Shown here in pieces: positions 7,317-15,708 of a stretch of 27,776 bases of DNA. Both the position numbers and the translations under genes were made by a program. The notes beneath the pieces were generated by a model. That model was not told where the DNA came from. It made no database searches and saw nothing but the letters and a program-made list of their open reading frames with translations. This DNA comes from DSNY01 sp016861185 (GTDB lineage: Bacteria > Pseudomonadota > Gammaproteobacteria > Burkholderiales > Burkholderiaceae_F), in NCBI GenBank assembly GCA_030263275.1, contig SZOR01000053.1:1-27776 (forward strand). The letters run 5' to 3'. The first letter of the stretch is position 1. Each line of letters begins with the position of its first letter.

Positions 7317-8170
7317 CGCGCCGCGGTCGCGGCGTTGCGCGCCTCTTCCTCGAGAAGGCGCCGCAGCTCCTTGTAGACGGGCGCTGTCGAAGGCCGCACG
7401 CCGCGCCACACGCAGAACGACTCGGCCGCCTGCTCGATCAGCATGCCGAGCCCGTCGGCGACCATCTTGGCGCCGCCCGACTTCGCCAACTGCATGAAGG
7501 GCGTGGGCTCGGGTGCGTACACCAGGTCGTAGGCGAGCGTGCAATCGTCGAAGGTCTCGGGGTCGATCGCGGGCATCGCGTGGTTCAGGCTGGTCGCCGT
7601 GCCGTTGATCACGATGTCGAAGTGCTCGGCGGGGACTTCGTCGAAGTGGATCGCCTCGATGACGAACTCGTCGGCGAGCTCCTGCGCGCGGCCGTGCGTG
7701 CGGTTGGCCACCGCGATCCACTTGGGCTTTTCCTCGAGCAGCGCGCCGATCAGTCCGCGCACGCCGCCGCCGGCGCCGAGGATCAGGATGCACGATCCGG
7801 CGAGCTTGAACTTCAGCCGCTCGGTCACGTCGCGCACGAAGCCGATGCCGTCGGTGTTGTCACCGAGGATCACGTCGCCGTCGAACTTCAGCGTGTTGAC
7901 CGCGCCCGCCAGCCGCGCGCGCGGCGTCAGGTCGTCGGCAAGCTTGGCGGCGTCGAGTTTGAACGGGATCGTCACGTTCAGACCGAGATAGCCCGCGTCG
8001 CGCAGTCCGAGGGCGAACTCCTCGAAGCCGTCCAGCGGCGCTTCAAGTTTTTCGTAGCTGATCGACTGTCTGGTCTGCCTGGCGAACAGCCGGTGGATCT
8101 CGGGCGAACGGCTGTGCGCGATCGGGTTGCCGACCACGGCGTACTTGTCGACTTTCGGCTCGCGGCTCAT
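7313..8170 (-). CDS. aroE: Shikimate dehydrogenase AroE
   Basis: AroE reduces 3-dehydroshikimate to shikimate with NADPH. The 285-residue product shows the substrate site SRSPEIH near the start (residues 20-26). The catalytic lysine is K71 in NVTIPFK and the partner aspartate is D107 in DNTDGIG. The nucleotide-binding glycine loop GAGGGVRG spans about 132-139, followed by VANRTHGRA. The start ATG (8168-8170) overlaps the stop of the TonB-family gene, and its stop overlaps the mtgA start, both as ATGA. The frame remains open far upstream of this ATG, but homology begins here. The second shikimate gene in the window, aroQ, is on the other strand. Confidence 0.96.
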   Translation of the reverse strand: MSREPKVDKYAVVGNPIAHSRSPEIHRLFARQTRQSISYEKLEAPLDGFEEFALGLRDAGYLGLNVTIPFKLDAAKLADDLTPRARLAGAVNTLKFDGDVILGDNTDGIGFVRDVTERLKFKLAGSCILILGAGGGVRGLIGALLEEKPKWIAVANRTHGRAQELADEFVIEAIHFDEVPAEHFDIVINGTATSLNHAMPAIDPETFDDCTLAYDLVYAPEPTPFMQLAKSGGAKMVADGLGMLIEQAAESFCVWRGVRPSTAPVYKELRRLLEEEARNAATAAR

Positions 8171-9048
8171 GGTTTGGCTTGATTGGTCGACACGCCGCTC
8201 TTCGTTGCGAGCTGATCGTTGGTGAAGATCCAGGTCCGCGTAATTTCCAGGATATCGGTGTCGCGCGCAATCTCCGGCGGGAACGGCGGGTACGGCGCGG
8301 CAAGCTTGACGATACGCCGGGCCGCGCGGTCGAGCACCGGCGCGCCCGACGATTCCTCGATCGTCGCCTCGGCCACCGTGCCGTCCTTGCGGATCGCAAC
8401 AGTCATACGCAGTGCTCCGTAGATCTTTCCGCGCGCCTCGTCGGGATAGTGCTCGTTGCCGATCTTCTCGACGCGCGCACGCCAGTCCTCGACGTAGCGC
8501 GCGAAGCGATACTCGGACGTGCTCGGCATGAAGTGATGACGGCGCGGGCGCTTCTGGTAGTCGGAGATCTGCTTGGCGATCTCGGCCTGCATCCGCGCGA
8601 GGCGTCGCTTGACCTGCTCGGCCGAGCCGGCGTCGGGTGCGGCGGGCTTCGACTCCTTGACCGGCGCCGGCTGCGCGAGCTCGCTGCGTTCGAGCTGGGC
8701 GAGCAGCTTCTTCTGCTCCTCTTCGAGCTGCTGCACCGTGCGGCGCGCGGTCTCCAGCGTGTCGCCGTCGCGCATCTCGAACGTGTTCGGCAGCGGCGAG
8801 GTGCGCCGTCCGGCGTCGTTGGCACCGCCGCCGTCGAGATTGGCCTGCGCGAGCGCCTCCGGATTCGGCGGCCGGACGTCGCTGCGCGCGTTGACCAGGA
8901 TGATCTCCAGCGGCGGGTCGGTCGAACGCACGCGAAGAAACTCCGGATCGACGAAGCGGATCGCCAGCACGGTCGCGTGCAAGCCCAGCGAGACGGCGAA
9001 CGCCGTCATCAGGATCTTGTCGCTGACGATGCTGTTGACGGAATGCAC
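8167..9048 (-). CDS. TonB-family energy-transducing protein
   Basis: The 293-residue product has one membrane segment near the N-terminus (about 11-31), a periplasmic linker, and a C-terminal TonB domain (about 200-280). The TonB domain carries a YPDEARGKIYG-like block, VAIRKDGTVAEATIEESSG, and a closing YPPFPPEI block. TonB proteins pass proton-motive-force energy from ExbBD to outer-membrane receptors. The linker is not the usual proline-rich spacer. It contains two charged helical stretches (about 100-125 and 145-170), rather like TolA. The start is GTG (9046-9048), about 30 nt after a predicted transcription start. No exbB or exbD is nearby, so its role in uptake is unproven. Confidence 0.85.
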   Translation of the reverse strand: MHSVNSIVSDKILMTAFAVSLGLHATVLAIRFVDPEFLRVRSTDPPLEIILVNARSDVRPPNPEALAQANLDGGGANDAGRRTSPLPNTFEMRDGDTLETARRTVQQLEEEQKKLLAQLERSELAQPAPVKESKPAAPDAGSAEQVKRRLARMQAEIAKQISDYQKRPRRHHFMPSTSEYRFARYVEDWRARVEKIGNEHYPDEARGKIYGALRMTVAIRKDGTVAEATIEESSGAPVLDRAARRIVKLAAPYPPFPPEIARDTDILEITRTWIFTNDQLATKSGVSTNQAKP

Positions 9049-9084
9049 GCGGGTTCGGAACAGGACGAATGCGAAGTCGGGCCG

Positions 9085-9113
9085 ATTGTAGCCAGCGCTG
9101 CGCGCGTCGATCC
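9085..9113 (-). promoter_or_regulatory. Promoter-like site for the tonB-aroE-mtgA group
   Basis: A TACAAT hexamer (9085-9090, five of six consensus) lies in the 72-bp gap between the RNase gene and the TonB-family gene. The sequence 17 bp upstream, GGATCG (9108-9113), does not resemble a sigma-70 -35. The same pairing occurs before yggT. A weak or activator-dependent promoter is possible. Confidence 0.4.
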
Positions 9114-9120
9114 GCCCGGG

Positions 9121-11103
9121 TCAGCCGCTCTGCGGCGCGGGTGTCGCGTCCGGCGCCGCCGGCGCGTCGGGCGCCTCCTCGAGCGGCAGCTCGTCGAGGG
9201 CAAGCTCTTCCTCGGCCGCCTGCGCCGCGAGCACCTGGTGCACGCGCGCCTCCAGCACGAGATCGACCGTGTCGGCGCCGAGCACGTCCAGTTCGAGCCG
9301 CTGCCCGCGCGGCAGCTCGGGCAGGCCCGGCAGCCGCATTACGAAAGGCAGTCCGTCGAGCCGCAGCACGTCGCCTCTGATCACGGTCGCACCGATGCGT
9401 CGGACGTTCTCCTGCTGCAGCCAGCGCAGGCACCAGTAGCGCTCCATCCGGTACTGGAAGTCCGCGTACGCGGTATACGCGGCGTCGAAACCGGAGACGA
9501 CGGCGAACAGCTCCGCGTCGTTCGCCGCGTACGGCGCAGGTTCGCCGCGCGCCGCGGCGACGAGCTGCCGCTGGTTGACCAGATCGACGTAGCGGCGCAG
9601 CGGCGAGGTGCTCCACGCGTAGTGGTCCACACCGATGCCCTCGTGCGGCGCCGGCGTCGTGCTCATCCGCACCCGGCTCGCGCCGCGCTCGAAGCGTTGC
9701 GACCGATAGATGCCGGCGCGCTTCAGCTGCGCGAGCCAGCCGCCCCAGTGGCTGTTGGCGAGGATCATCAGCTCGGCGACGACCAGGTCGAGCGGCGCGC
9801 CGCGCTTGCGCGGACGGATCGTCACGTGCGCGTGTTCGCCCTCGCCGTCGATCACGAAGCCGTGGTCGACGCGGCCGAGCGGTTCGGGTTTGCCGCGCAC
9901 CGCCTCGCGCGCCGCCAGCAGCACGCGCGCCCAGCGCCACAGGAAACAAAGCTCCTCGCCGAACTCGATCGGCAGCGCGCCCGCCGCGACCGCCTCTTCG
10001 GTGACGATGTCGTCGAGCCGGTCGTGCCGCAGATTGCCGGCGATGCACACGCGTTCGACTGCGGTGTGGCGCGCGAGGATCGCGTACGACTGCGGGTCGA
10101 CGTCGACGTACAGCGAAAGTACCGGGACGATCTTGCCTTCGTTCAGCGAAAACGCGTCGATCCAGGGCTCCGGCAGCATCGTGAACTTCAGTCCGGGCGC
10201 GTATACCGTCGACATGCGCGTGCGCGCGACCGCGTCGAGCGCATGCCCGCGCGGGATCGCCACGCCGGGGGCGGCGATGTGGATGCCGACGCGCACTCGG
10301 CCGTCGAGCCGTTGCAGCGAGAACGCGTCGTCGATCTCGGTCGTCGCGCTGTCGTCGATCGAGTACGCCGCCGCGTCCGCCAGCGGCAGATCCTCCGGCA
10401 ACGCCGGCGGCGGCAGATCCGCGGCGAAACCGGTGCCGCGCGGAAAGGCCGTCGCGAGGAAGCTGTCGACATGCCAGCGATAGGGCGAAGCGATCGCGCC
10501 GCGCGCCAGCAGCAGGCGCAGCGGCGACATCTGCAGCTCGTTCGCGGCCTGCTCGACCGCCTTGTATTCGATGCCGTTCTTGTCGGGTCGCACGATCAGT
10601 TGCACGCCGAGCTCGCCGATCGCCGGCGGCAGCTGGCCCGCCTTCAGCACGTCGACGTACTGCTGCCTGAGTTCCTCCTGCCGGCGCTTGCGCTCGACCG
10701 CCGCGAGCGCCGCTTTCAGGATGTCCGGCGGCGCCGGTCGATAGCGGCCGCGCCCCTTGCGATGGAAGTACACCGGCGCGCCGTGCAGCCTGAACAGGAT
10801 GCTCGCCGCCTCGACCGCATTCGGCGGATGACCGAAGTACTCGCGCGCCAGGTCCGCGAAACCGAATTCGTCCTGCGGCGCGCACTCCCACAGGAAGTCG
10901 ATGTCGATCGCCTCGGCCGCGTCGTTCACCTGCTGCAGCAGCTGCGCAGGCGACGGCTGATCGAAGGCGAGCAGCACGTGCGAGGCCTTGACCTTGGTGC
11001 GCTTGCCGCTCGCCAGTTCGACCTGGTACGAGGCCTCGGTCCCGGCGAGCACGGTGCCGGCGCGGAACGCCCCGTCTTCCTCGAACAGCAGGTGTTTGGC
11101 CAT
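9121..11103 (-). CDS. RNase II-family (RNB domain) exoribonuclease
   Basis: The 660-residue product is a 3'-5' exoribonuclease of the RNase II/RNase R family. The RNB domain is marked by the acidic metal-binding motif in SIDDSATTEIDDAFSL. It also has the HIAAPG block, the MLPEPW block, and the substrate-channel motif WSTSPLRRYVDL. In the acidic motif a glutamate replaces one of the usual aspartates, leaving the adjacent DD pair intact. The N-terminal part has a small barrel-like segment but not the two full cold-shock domains of RNase R. The tail after about residue 620 is Ala/Glu/Pro-rich. The ATG lies 2 bp after the marC-like stop. In Burkholderiales this type of gene is commonly found beside aroE and mtgA. 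Confidence 0.92.
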   Translation of the reverse strand: MAKHLLFEEDGAFRAGTVLAGTEASYQVELASGKRTKVKASHVLLAFDQPSPAQLLQQVNDAAEAIDIDFLWECAPQDEFGFADLAREYFGHPPNAVEAASILFRLHGAPVYFHRKGRGRYRPAPPDILKAALAAVERKRRQEELRQQYVDVLKAGQLPPAIGELGVQLIVRPDKNGIEYKAVEQAANELQMSPLRLLLARGAIASPYRWHVDSFLATAFPRGTGFAADLPPPALPEDLPLADAAAYSIDDSATTEIDDAFSLQRLDGRVRVGIHIAAPGVAIPRGHALDAVARTRMSTVYAPGLKFTMLPEPWIDAFSLNEGKIVPVLSLYVDVDPQSYAILARHTAVERVCIAGNLRHDRLDDIVTEEAVAAGALPIEFGEELCFLWRWARVLLAAREAVRGKPEPLGRVDHGFVIDGEGEHAHVTIRPRKRGAPLDLVVAELMILANSHWGGWLAQLKRAGIYRSQRFERGASRVRMSTTPAPHEGIGVDHYAWSTSPLRRYVDLVNQRQLVAAARGEPAPYAANDAELFAVVSGFDAAYTAYADFQYRMERYWCLRWLQQENVRRIGATVIRGDVLRLDGLPFVMRLPGLPELPRGQRLELDVLGADTVDLVLEARVHQVLAAQAAEEELALDELPLEEAPDAPAAPDATPAPQSG

Positions 11104-11105
11104 CG

Positions 11106-11702
11106 CTACAGCTGCGCGACGAAGGTCTTGATCCCGCGCAGCATCAGCTCGACCGCGATCGCCGCGAGCACCAAGCCCATCAGGCGCTCGAACGCGACGG
11201 TCACGCGCTCGCCGAGCCAGTGCTGCAGGCGTTCGGCGAAGGCAAGGATCACCGCGCTGACCGCCATCACGACCGCGATCGCCGCGACCCAGGCCCACGT
11301 GCGCTGCGGGTCGCGCGAAACGAGCAGCAGCACGGTCGCCAGCGCGGATGGCCCCGCCAGCGCCGGCACCGCGAGCGGAACGATGAACGGTTCGCCGCCA
11401 GGCGGCTGCCCATATACGCCTTCGGGCGAAGGGAACACCATGCGGATCGCAACCAGCATCAGCACGACCGCGCCGCCGATCTGCAGGCTCAGCTCCGACA
11501 AGCCCAGCAGATCGAGGAAGGGCCGGCCGATGAAGACGAACACCGTCAGCACCGCGAACGCGATCAGACACTCGCGCAGGATGATGCGACGGCGGCGTTC
11601 GCTGGGAACGTCGCGCAGCGCGCTGATGAAGATCGGCACGTTGCCGAACGGGTCGCACACCAGCAGCAGCAGCACGACCGCCGAAACGAAGTTCGCTTCC
11701 AT
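11106..11702 (-). CDS. MarC-family inner-membrane protein
   Basis: The 198-residue product is almost wholly hydrophobic, with about six membrane segments, and matches the MarC/YhgN family. Characteristic stretches are the N-terminal LLLVCDPFGNVPIF, with its charged D and polar residues inside the membrane, and PLAVPALAGPSALATVLLL in the middle. The family's biochemical role is not known; early links to multiple antibiotic resistance were not upheld. The gene sits between ybaK (7 bp upstream) and the RNase gene (2 bp downstream), which implies shared transcription rather than shared function. Confidence 0.92.
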   Translation of the reverse strand: MEANFVSAVVLLLLVCDPFGNVPIFISALRDVPSERRRRIILRECLIAFAVLTVFVFIGRPFLDLLGLSELSLQIGGAVVLMLVAIRMVFPSPEGVYGQPPGGEPFIVPLAVPALAGPSALATVLLLVSRDPQRTWAWVAAIAVVMAVSAVILAFAERLQHWLGERVTVAFERLMGLVLAAIAVELMLRGIKTFVAQL

Positions 11703-11709
11703 CGGAAGC

Positions 11710-12198
11710 TCAGTCGATCGCCGTTTCGGTCGCCCCGCTCGCGCGCAGCAGATCCGCCGGCGCGATCGGGAACACGCAGTGCGGCGTGCCGCCTGCCGCC
11801 CAGACGACGTCGAAGCGACGCAAGGACGTGTCGAAGAAGGTCGTCATCGGCGCCGCATGCGCAACCGGCGCCACGCCGCCGATCGCGAAGCCGCTCGCCG
11901 CGCGGACGAACTCGGGCGACGCGCGCTCGATCGGTTCGCCCAGATGCGCCGCGACCTTCGACTCGTCGACGCGCCGGTCGCCGGCCGCGATCACCAGCAC
12001 GGCGCGGCCCGTGTTCGCCGCGCGGAAGACGAGCGACTTGGCGATCTGCCCGGCCGCGATGCCGAGCGCGTCGGCCGCCTGCTGCGACGTGCGCGCGGCG
12101 ACCGCGAGTTCGACGACGCGCGAGGCGAGCCCCAGCGCGGCGAGCGCGTCCTGCACGCGCTGCGCCGACGCCGGCAGCGGTCCGGGTTTCGCTTCCAT
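11710..12198 (-). CDS. ybaK: YbaK/EbsC-family aminoacyl-tRNA deacylase
   Basis: The 162-residue protein is a stand-alone member of the family that hydrolyses mischarged tRNAs, typically Cys-tRNA(Pro) for YbaK. The essential lysine is K54 in GQIAKSLVFR. The GDRRVDESKVAAHLG block and the glycine-rich GFAIGGVAPVAH block complete the active-site pocket. Its length is typical of single-domain members. The ATG overlaps the SDR stop by one base (TGATG). Which misacylated tRNA it edits cannot be said from sequence; a ProX-like Ala-tRNA(Pro) specificity is the alternative. Confidence 0.9.
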   Translation of the reverse strand: MEAKPGPLPASAQRVQDALAALGLASRVVELAVAARTSQQAADALGIAAGQIAKSLVFRAANTGRAVLVIAAGDRRVDESKVAAHLGEPIERASPEFVRAASGFAIGGVAPVAHAAPMTTFFDTSLRRFDVVWAAGGTPHCVFPIAPADLLRASGATETAID

Positions 12199-12950
12199 CA
12201 GACGGTCAGTCCACCGGTGACCTCGATTACCGCGCCGTTGATGTAGCTCGCCTCTTCGGAGGCGAGGAACGCGTACAGGTTGGCGACCTCCTCCGGACGC
12301 CCCAGCCGCTTCAGCGGCACGCGTTCGGTCATCTGCGCCATCACCTTGTCCGGGATCGTATGCAGGATCGGCGTGGCGATGAAGCCCGGGCAGACGGCGT
12401 TGCAGCGTATCCCCTTCGGGCCCAGTTCGCGCGCCCAGGTCTTGACGAAGCCGATCACGCCGAACTTGCTCGCCGCGTAGTTGGTCTGGCCGTAGTTGCC
12501 GTGCAGGCCGACCACGCTCGAGGCGTTGAGGATCACGCCGAAGCCCTGCGTGACCATCGTGTCGACGACCGCCTGCGCGCAGTTGTACGTGCCCTTGAGA
12601 TTCACGGCGATCACCTGGTCAAACTGCTCGTCGGTCATCTTCTGCAGCCGCGCGTCCATCGTGATGCCGGCGTTGTTGACCAGCACGTCGACGCGGCCGT
12701 GCCGCGCCTTGACCCGCTCGACCATTGCGTCGATCTGCGACCGCTTGGTCACGTCGACGACGTGACCTTCGACGTGCGGCGCGAGCCCCGCTTCGGTCGC
12801 CTTCAGCTCGTCGACCGCGGCGTCGACCGCGGGCTTGCGCACGTCGCAGATCGCGACGATCGCGCCTTCCTCGAGAAACTTGCGCGCGGTCGCCAACCCG
12901 ATGCCCTGCGCACCGCCGGTGACGATCGCAACCTTGCCTTTCAGGCGCAT
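12198..12950 (-). CDS. SDR-family reductase, FabG/PhaB-like
   Basis: This is a short-chain dehydrogenase of 250 residues from the ATG at 12948-12950. The nucleotide loop is TGGAQGIG (11-18) and the structural motif is NNAG (92-95). The catalytic set is S145, Y158 and K162 (YAASK). The C-terminal part ends in the usual GAVIEVTGGL. It most resembles 3-oxoacyl-ACP reductase (FabG) or acetoacetyl-CoA reductase (PhaB); no phaA or phaC is here to decide. The frame is open nine codons further upstream, but GAGGGAG lies seven bases before the chosen ATG and homology starts there. The downstream ybaK start overlaps its stop by one base. Confidence 0.9.
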   Translation of the reverse strand: MRLKGKVAIVTGGAQGIGLATARKFLEEGAIVAICDVRKPAVDAAVDELKATEAGLAPHVEGHVVDVTKRSQIDAMVERVKARHGRVDVLVNNAGITMDARLQKMTDEQFDQVIAVNLKGTYNCAQAVVDTMVTQGFGVILNASSVVGLHGNYGQTNYAASKFGVIGFVKTWARELGPKGIRCNAVCPGFIATPILHTIPDKVMAQMTERVPLKRLGRPEEVANLYAFLASEEASYINGAVIEVTGGLTV

Positions 12951-12963
12951 GCCTGCACTCCCT

Positions 12964-13533
12964 CTATTGAATTCCACAGAACGCGAGCACCTCGTCGAGG
13001 TAGTTCGCGAAATCCGAGATCGAGTGGTCCGAACCCTCGATCACCCGCTGGCGGCAGCCTTCGTACTTCGCCACCATCGTCTTCCAATCGATCAGCTCGT
13101 CGCCGGTCGCAGCGACGAGGAAATAGCGTTCCGGGCGCGTGATGCGCGGCGTGTCGATCGCACGCAGCTCGTCGAGGTACTCCGGCTTCATCTCGATCGT
13201 CGCGTCCGAGTAGTACACCGGCTGCGCGCCGAGGTAGGCGCGCAGGTCGTCGTATGGCCGGATCGCCGGATTCAACAGCACCGCGCGGCACCCGAGCTGC
13301 TCGGCGACATAGGTCGCGTAGTAGCCGCCGAGCGAGGAGCCGATCAGCGCGAGCCGCGCGGGGTCTTCCAGCTTCGCCGCCGCGAGCGCCACGCCGATGG
13401 CGGCGCGCGGCGAGGTCGGCAGTTGCGGGCAGACGTAGTCGTCGGCCCGCCCGCGCGCGCGCAGCGCTTCCCTGATCTGCGTGGCCTTCTTCGAACCCGG
13501 CGACGAGCGGAAGCCGTGCAGATACAGGATCAC
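12964..13533 (-). CDS. YqiA-type alpha/beta-hydrolase (esterase)
   Basis: The 189-residue product is a small alpha/beta-hydrolase of the YqiA family, cytosolic esterases of unknown physiological substrate. It begins with ILYLHGFRSSPGSKK, the family's N-terminal oxyanion block. The nucleophile S67 is in GSSLGG, the acid is probably in the GDELIDW loop, and the histidine in GSDHSISDF. The start is GTG (13531-13533), not ATG. It overlaps the mpl stop as GTGA and has CAGGAG eight bases before it. The same frame is open far upstream, but that part is the shadow of mpl. The SDR gene follows after 13 bp. Confidence 0.88.
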   Translation of the reverse strand: MILYLHGFRSSPGSKKATQIREALRARGRADDYVCPQLPTSPRAAIGVALAAAKLEDPARLALIGSSLGGYYATYVAEQLGCRAVLLNPAIRPYDDLRAYLGAQPVYYSDATIEMKPEYLDELRAIDTPRITRPERYFLVAATGDELIDWKTMVAKYEGCRQRVIEGSDHSISDFANYLDEVLAFCGIQ

Positions 13534-14921
13534 GCCGCCCGCTCCTGCACGCGCGCGGCCGCCAGCGCGTCGAGCAGCTTGCCGTGCACGCCGCCGAAGG
13601 CGCCGTTGCTCATCACCAGCACGTGGTCGCCGGACCGCGCTTCCGCCACCACCGCGGCAACCAGCGCGTCGATGCGGTCGAAGCTCTGCGCACGCGCGCC
13701 GAGCGGCGCCAACACCTGCGCCGGATCCCAGCCAAGCGCAGCTTTGCCCTCGCGCGCGCCATAGCAGTACACGCGATCGGCCTCGCGCAGGCTGCCCGGC
13801 AGCAGCGCTTTCATGCTGCCCAGCTTCATCGTGTTCGAGCGCGGCTCGAGCACCGCGAGGATGCGCTGCGCGCCGACCTTGCGCCGCAACCCGGCGATCG
13901 TCAGCTCGATCGCGGTCGGATGGTGCGCGAAGTCGTCGTACACCGTCACGCCGTTGCGCACGCCGCGCACTTCGAGCCGGCGCTTGATGCCCTTGAACTC
14001 GGCAAGCGCTTCGAGCGCGACGTGCGGAGCCACGCCGGCATGGCGCGCGGCCGCGATCGCCGCGATCGCGTTGGCGCGATTGTGCGCGCCGGCCAGCGGC
14101 AGTTCGAGGCGGCCGTAGCATTCGCCGCCGAATGCCACGTCGAACGCGTGTCTCTCGCCCTCCTCGATGTCCAGCGCGCGCCAACCCGAGTCGTCGCCGA
14201 AGCGCTCGATCTCCGACCAGCAGCCGCGCGCGAGCACGCGGCCGAGCGCCGCGTCCTCGCCGTTGACGATCAGCCGTCCCGCCGCCGGGATCGTGCGGAC
14301 CAGGTGATGGAACTGCGTTTCGATCGCCGCCAGGTCGGGAAAGATGTCGGCGTGGTCGTATTCGAGGTTGTTCAGCACCGCGGTGCGGGGAAAGTAGTGC
14401 ACGAACTTGCTGCGCTTGTCGAAGAACGCGGTGTCGTATTCGTCGGCCTCGATGACGAAGAAGTCGCTCGCGCCCGCGCGCGCCGAGACGCCGAAATCCT
14501 GCGGAACCCCGCCGATCAGGAATCCGGGCGCCAGCCCGGCGCGCTCGAGGATCCACGCAAGCATCGCGCTCGTCGTCGTCTTGCCGTGCGTGCCCGCCAC
14601 GCCAAGCACCCAGCGCCCGCGCAGGAGCTGCTCACCGACCCATTGCGGGCCCGATACAAACGGCGCGCCTGCGTCGAGGATCGCCTCCATCAGTGGATTG
14701 CCGCGGGTGACGACGTTGCCGATCACGAAGCGATCTGGCTGCAGGCGCAGTTGCGCGGCGTCGTAGCCTTCGATCAGTTCGATCCCGGCGTCGCGGAGCT
14801 GATCGCTCATCGGCGGATAGACGTTGGCGTCGCACCCCGTCACGCGATGGCCGGCGGCGCGCGCGAGCAGTGCCAACCCTCCCATGAAGGTGCCGCAGAT
14901 GCCGAGTATGTGAAGATGCAC
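13530..14921 (-). CDS. mpl: UDP-MurNAc:tripeptide ligase Mpl (murein recycling)
   Basis: Mpl joins the recovered tripeptide L-Ala-D-Glu-meso-DAP to UDP-N-acetylmuramate, returning old cell-wall peptide to peptidoglycan synthesis. The 463-residue product is a Mur ligase. It has an N-terminal UDP-binding domain beginning HLHILGICGTFMGGLA, and the ATP loop GTHGKTTT (110-117). The central motifs are IEADEYDTAFFDKRSKFVHY and NNLEYDHADIF, followed by the C-terminal DDFAHHPTAI block. The AFFDKRSKF stretch separates Mpl from MurC. The start is GTG (14919-14921). A TAGAAT -10-like site lies about 30 bp upstream. Being first of ten co-directional genes, it may lead a long operon. Confidence 0.94.
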   Translation of the reverse strand: MHLHILGICGTFMGGLALLARAAGHRVTGCDANVYPPMSDQLRDAGIELIEGYDAAQLRLQPDRFVIGNVVTRGNPLMEAILDAGAPFVSGPQWVGEQLLRGRWVLGVAGTHGKTTTSAMLAWILERAGLAPGFLIGGVPQDFGVSARAGASDFFVIEADEYDTAFFDKRSKFVHYFPRTAVLNNLEYDHADIFPDLAAIETQFHHLVRTIPAAGRLIVNGEDAALGRVLARGCWSEIERFGDDSGWRALDIEEGERHAFDVAFGGECYGRLELPLAGAHNRANAIAAIAAARHAGVAPHVALEALAEFKGIKRRLEVRGVRNGVTVYDDFAHHPTAIELTIAGLRRKVGAQRILAVLEPRSNTMKLGSMKALLPGSLREADRVYCYGAREGKAALGWDPAQVLAPLGARAQSFDRIDALVAAVVAEARSGDHVLVMSNGAFGGVHGKLLDALAAARVQERAA

Positions 14922-14950
14922 GGGCGTCGATTCCGCAAGACAAGCGGCGC

Positions 14951-14956
14951 ATTCTA
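14951..14956 (-). promoter_or_regulatory. mpl: -10-like element for mpl
   Basis: TAGAAT (five of six consensus) lies on the minus strand about 30 bp before the mpl GTG, which would give a leader of about 23 nt. No good -35 is seen at 16-18 bp. On the opposite strand TACACT (14986-14991) could serve the divergent gene. Confidence 0.35.
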
Positions 14957-15033
14957 CTGAGCCGCGTGCGGCGAACGTGCCTGGTTACACTGACCGCCCG
15001 CCCGCGGCTGAACGCGAACTGCGGGAACCCCTG

Positions 15034-15708
15034 ATGAGCCGCGCATACAACTCACATTCAAACGCCGGCGACACGGCGGTCGAGATCGCCGCCGCCGCCG
15101 CGCGCCTGATCGCCGAAGAGGGTTGCGACTACGCCCTCGCCAAACGCAAGGCAGTGCGCGCGGTCCTCGGCGAGGGCGAAGGTGCGCGCGCGCAGCTTCC
15201 GGATAACGCGCTGATCGAGGCGGAGTTGAGACGCTATCTGCAGACCTTCGCGGCGGATTCGCAGCCGGCGCAACTCACCGCGCTGCGGAGCCTGGCGCTG
15301 GACTGGATGAGCCGGCTCGCGGAGTTCAACCCGCACCTGGTCGGCGCGGTCCTGAACGGAACCGCCACCGAACACTCCGACGTCCACCTGCATCTGTTCA
15401 CCGACAGCGTGAAGGACGTCGAAATCGCGCTGCTGAACGCCGGCATCGCGTTCGAGGTCGAAGCAGGCGCCGACGAACCGGGCGGACCGGAGGAAGTGCT
15501 CCAATTCGTCGTCCGCACCGCGCGCGACAGCGGTCTGCCTGCGCGCGTGGGCGTCAGCCTGAGCGTGCACGCGAGCGATGCGATCCGAGTCGCCGCGCGC
15601 TTCCGGTCCTCCGACCCCACGCTGCACGCGGTCGAGGCCGCCGGGCGCGCGAACATCGAGATGCTGCGAACGTTGCTTGCACAATCCGCGCCGCCCTCCG
15701 AAGAATGA
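15034..15708 (+). CDS. Degenerate nucleotidyltransferase-like protein
   Basis: I do not know a function for this 224-residue protein. Residues 1-50 form a helical, Ala-rich part. The middle contains LVGAVLNGTATEHSDVHLHLF, which looks like the G-S/T-x(n)-S-D-x-x-L motif of MNT-type nucleotidyltransferases. The second acidic residue is replaced by histidine, so catalysis is doubtful. The frame is open to a GTG at 14977, but TACACT at 14986-14991 may be a promoter -10. The ATG at 15034 also fits the start of the conserved-looking part better. The stop overlaps the tlpA start as ATGA, so the two are coupled. Confidence 0.7.
   Translation: MSRAYNSHSNAGDTAVEIAAAAARLIAEEGCDYALAKRKAVRAVLGEGEGARAQLPDNALIEAELRRYLQTFAADSQPAQLTALRSLALDWMSRLAEFNPHLVGAVLNGTATEHSDVHLHLFTDSVKDVEIALLNAGIAFEVEAGADEPGGPEEVLQFVVRTARDSGLPARVGVSLSVHASDAIRVAARFRSSDPTLHAVEAAGRANIEMLRTLLAQSAPPSEE

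Noticed and set aside
8179..12246. A very long open frame (1355 codons) on the plus strand opposite the RNase II-family and TonB-family genes.
   Set aside because: It is a shadow of high-GC codon usage on the minus strand: composition is Arg-rich, it has no family motifs, and the minus-strand genes are unambiguous.
12951..12977. A longer SDR protein starting nine codons upstream.
   Set aside because: Homology and a good ribosome-binding site both support the ATG at 12948-12950.
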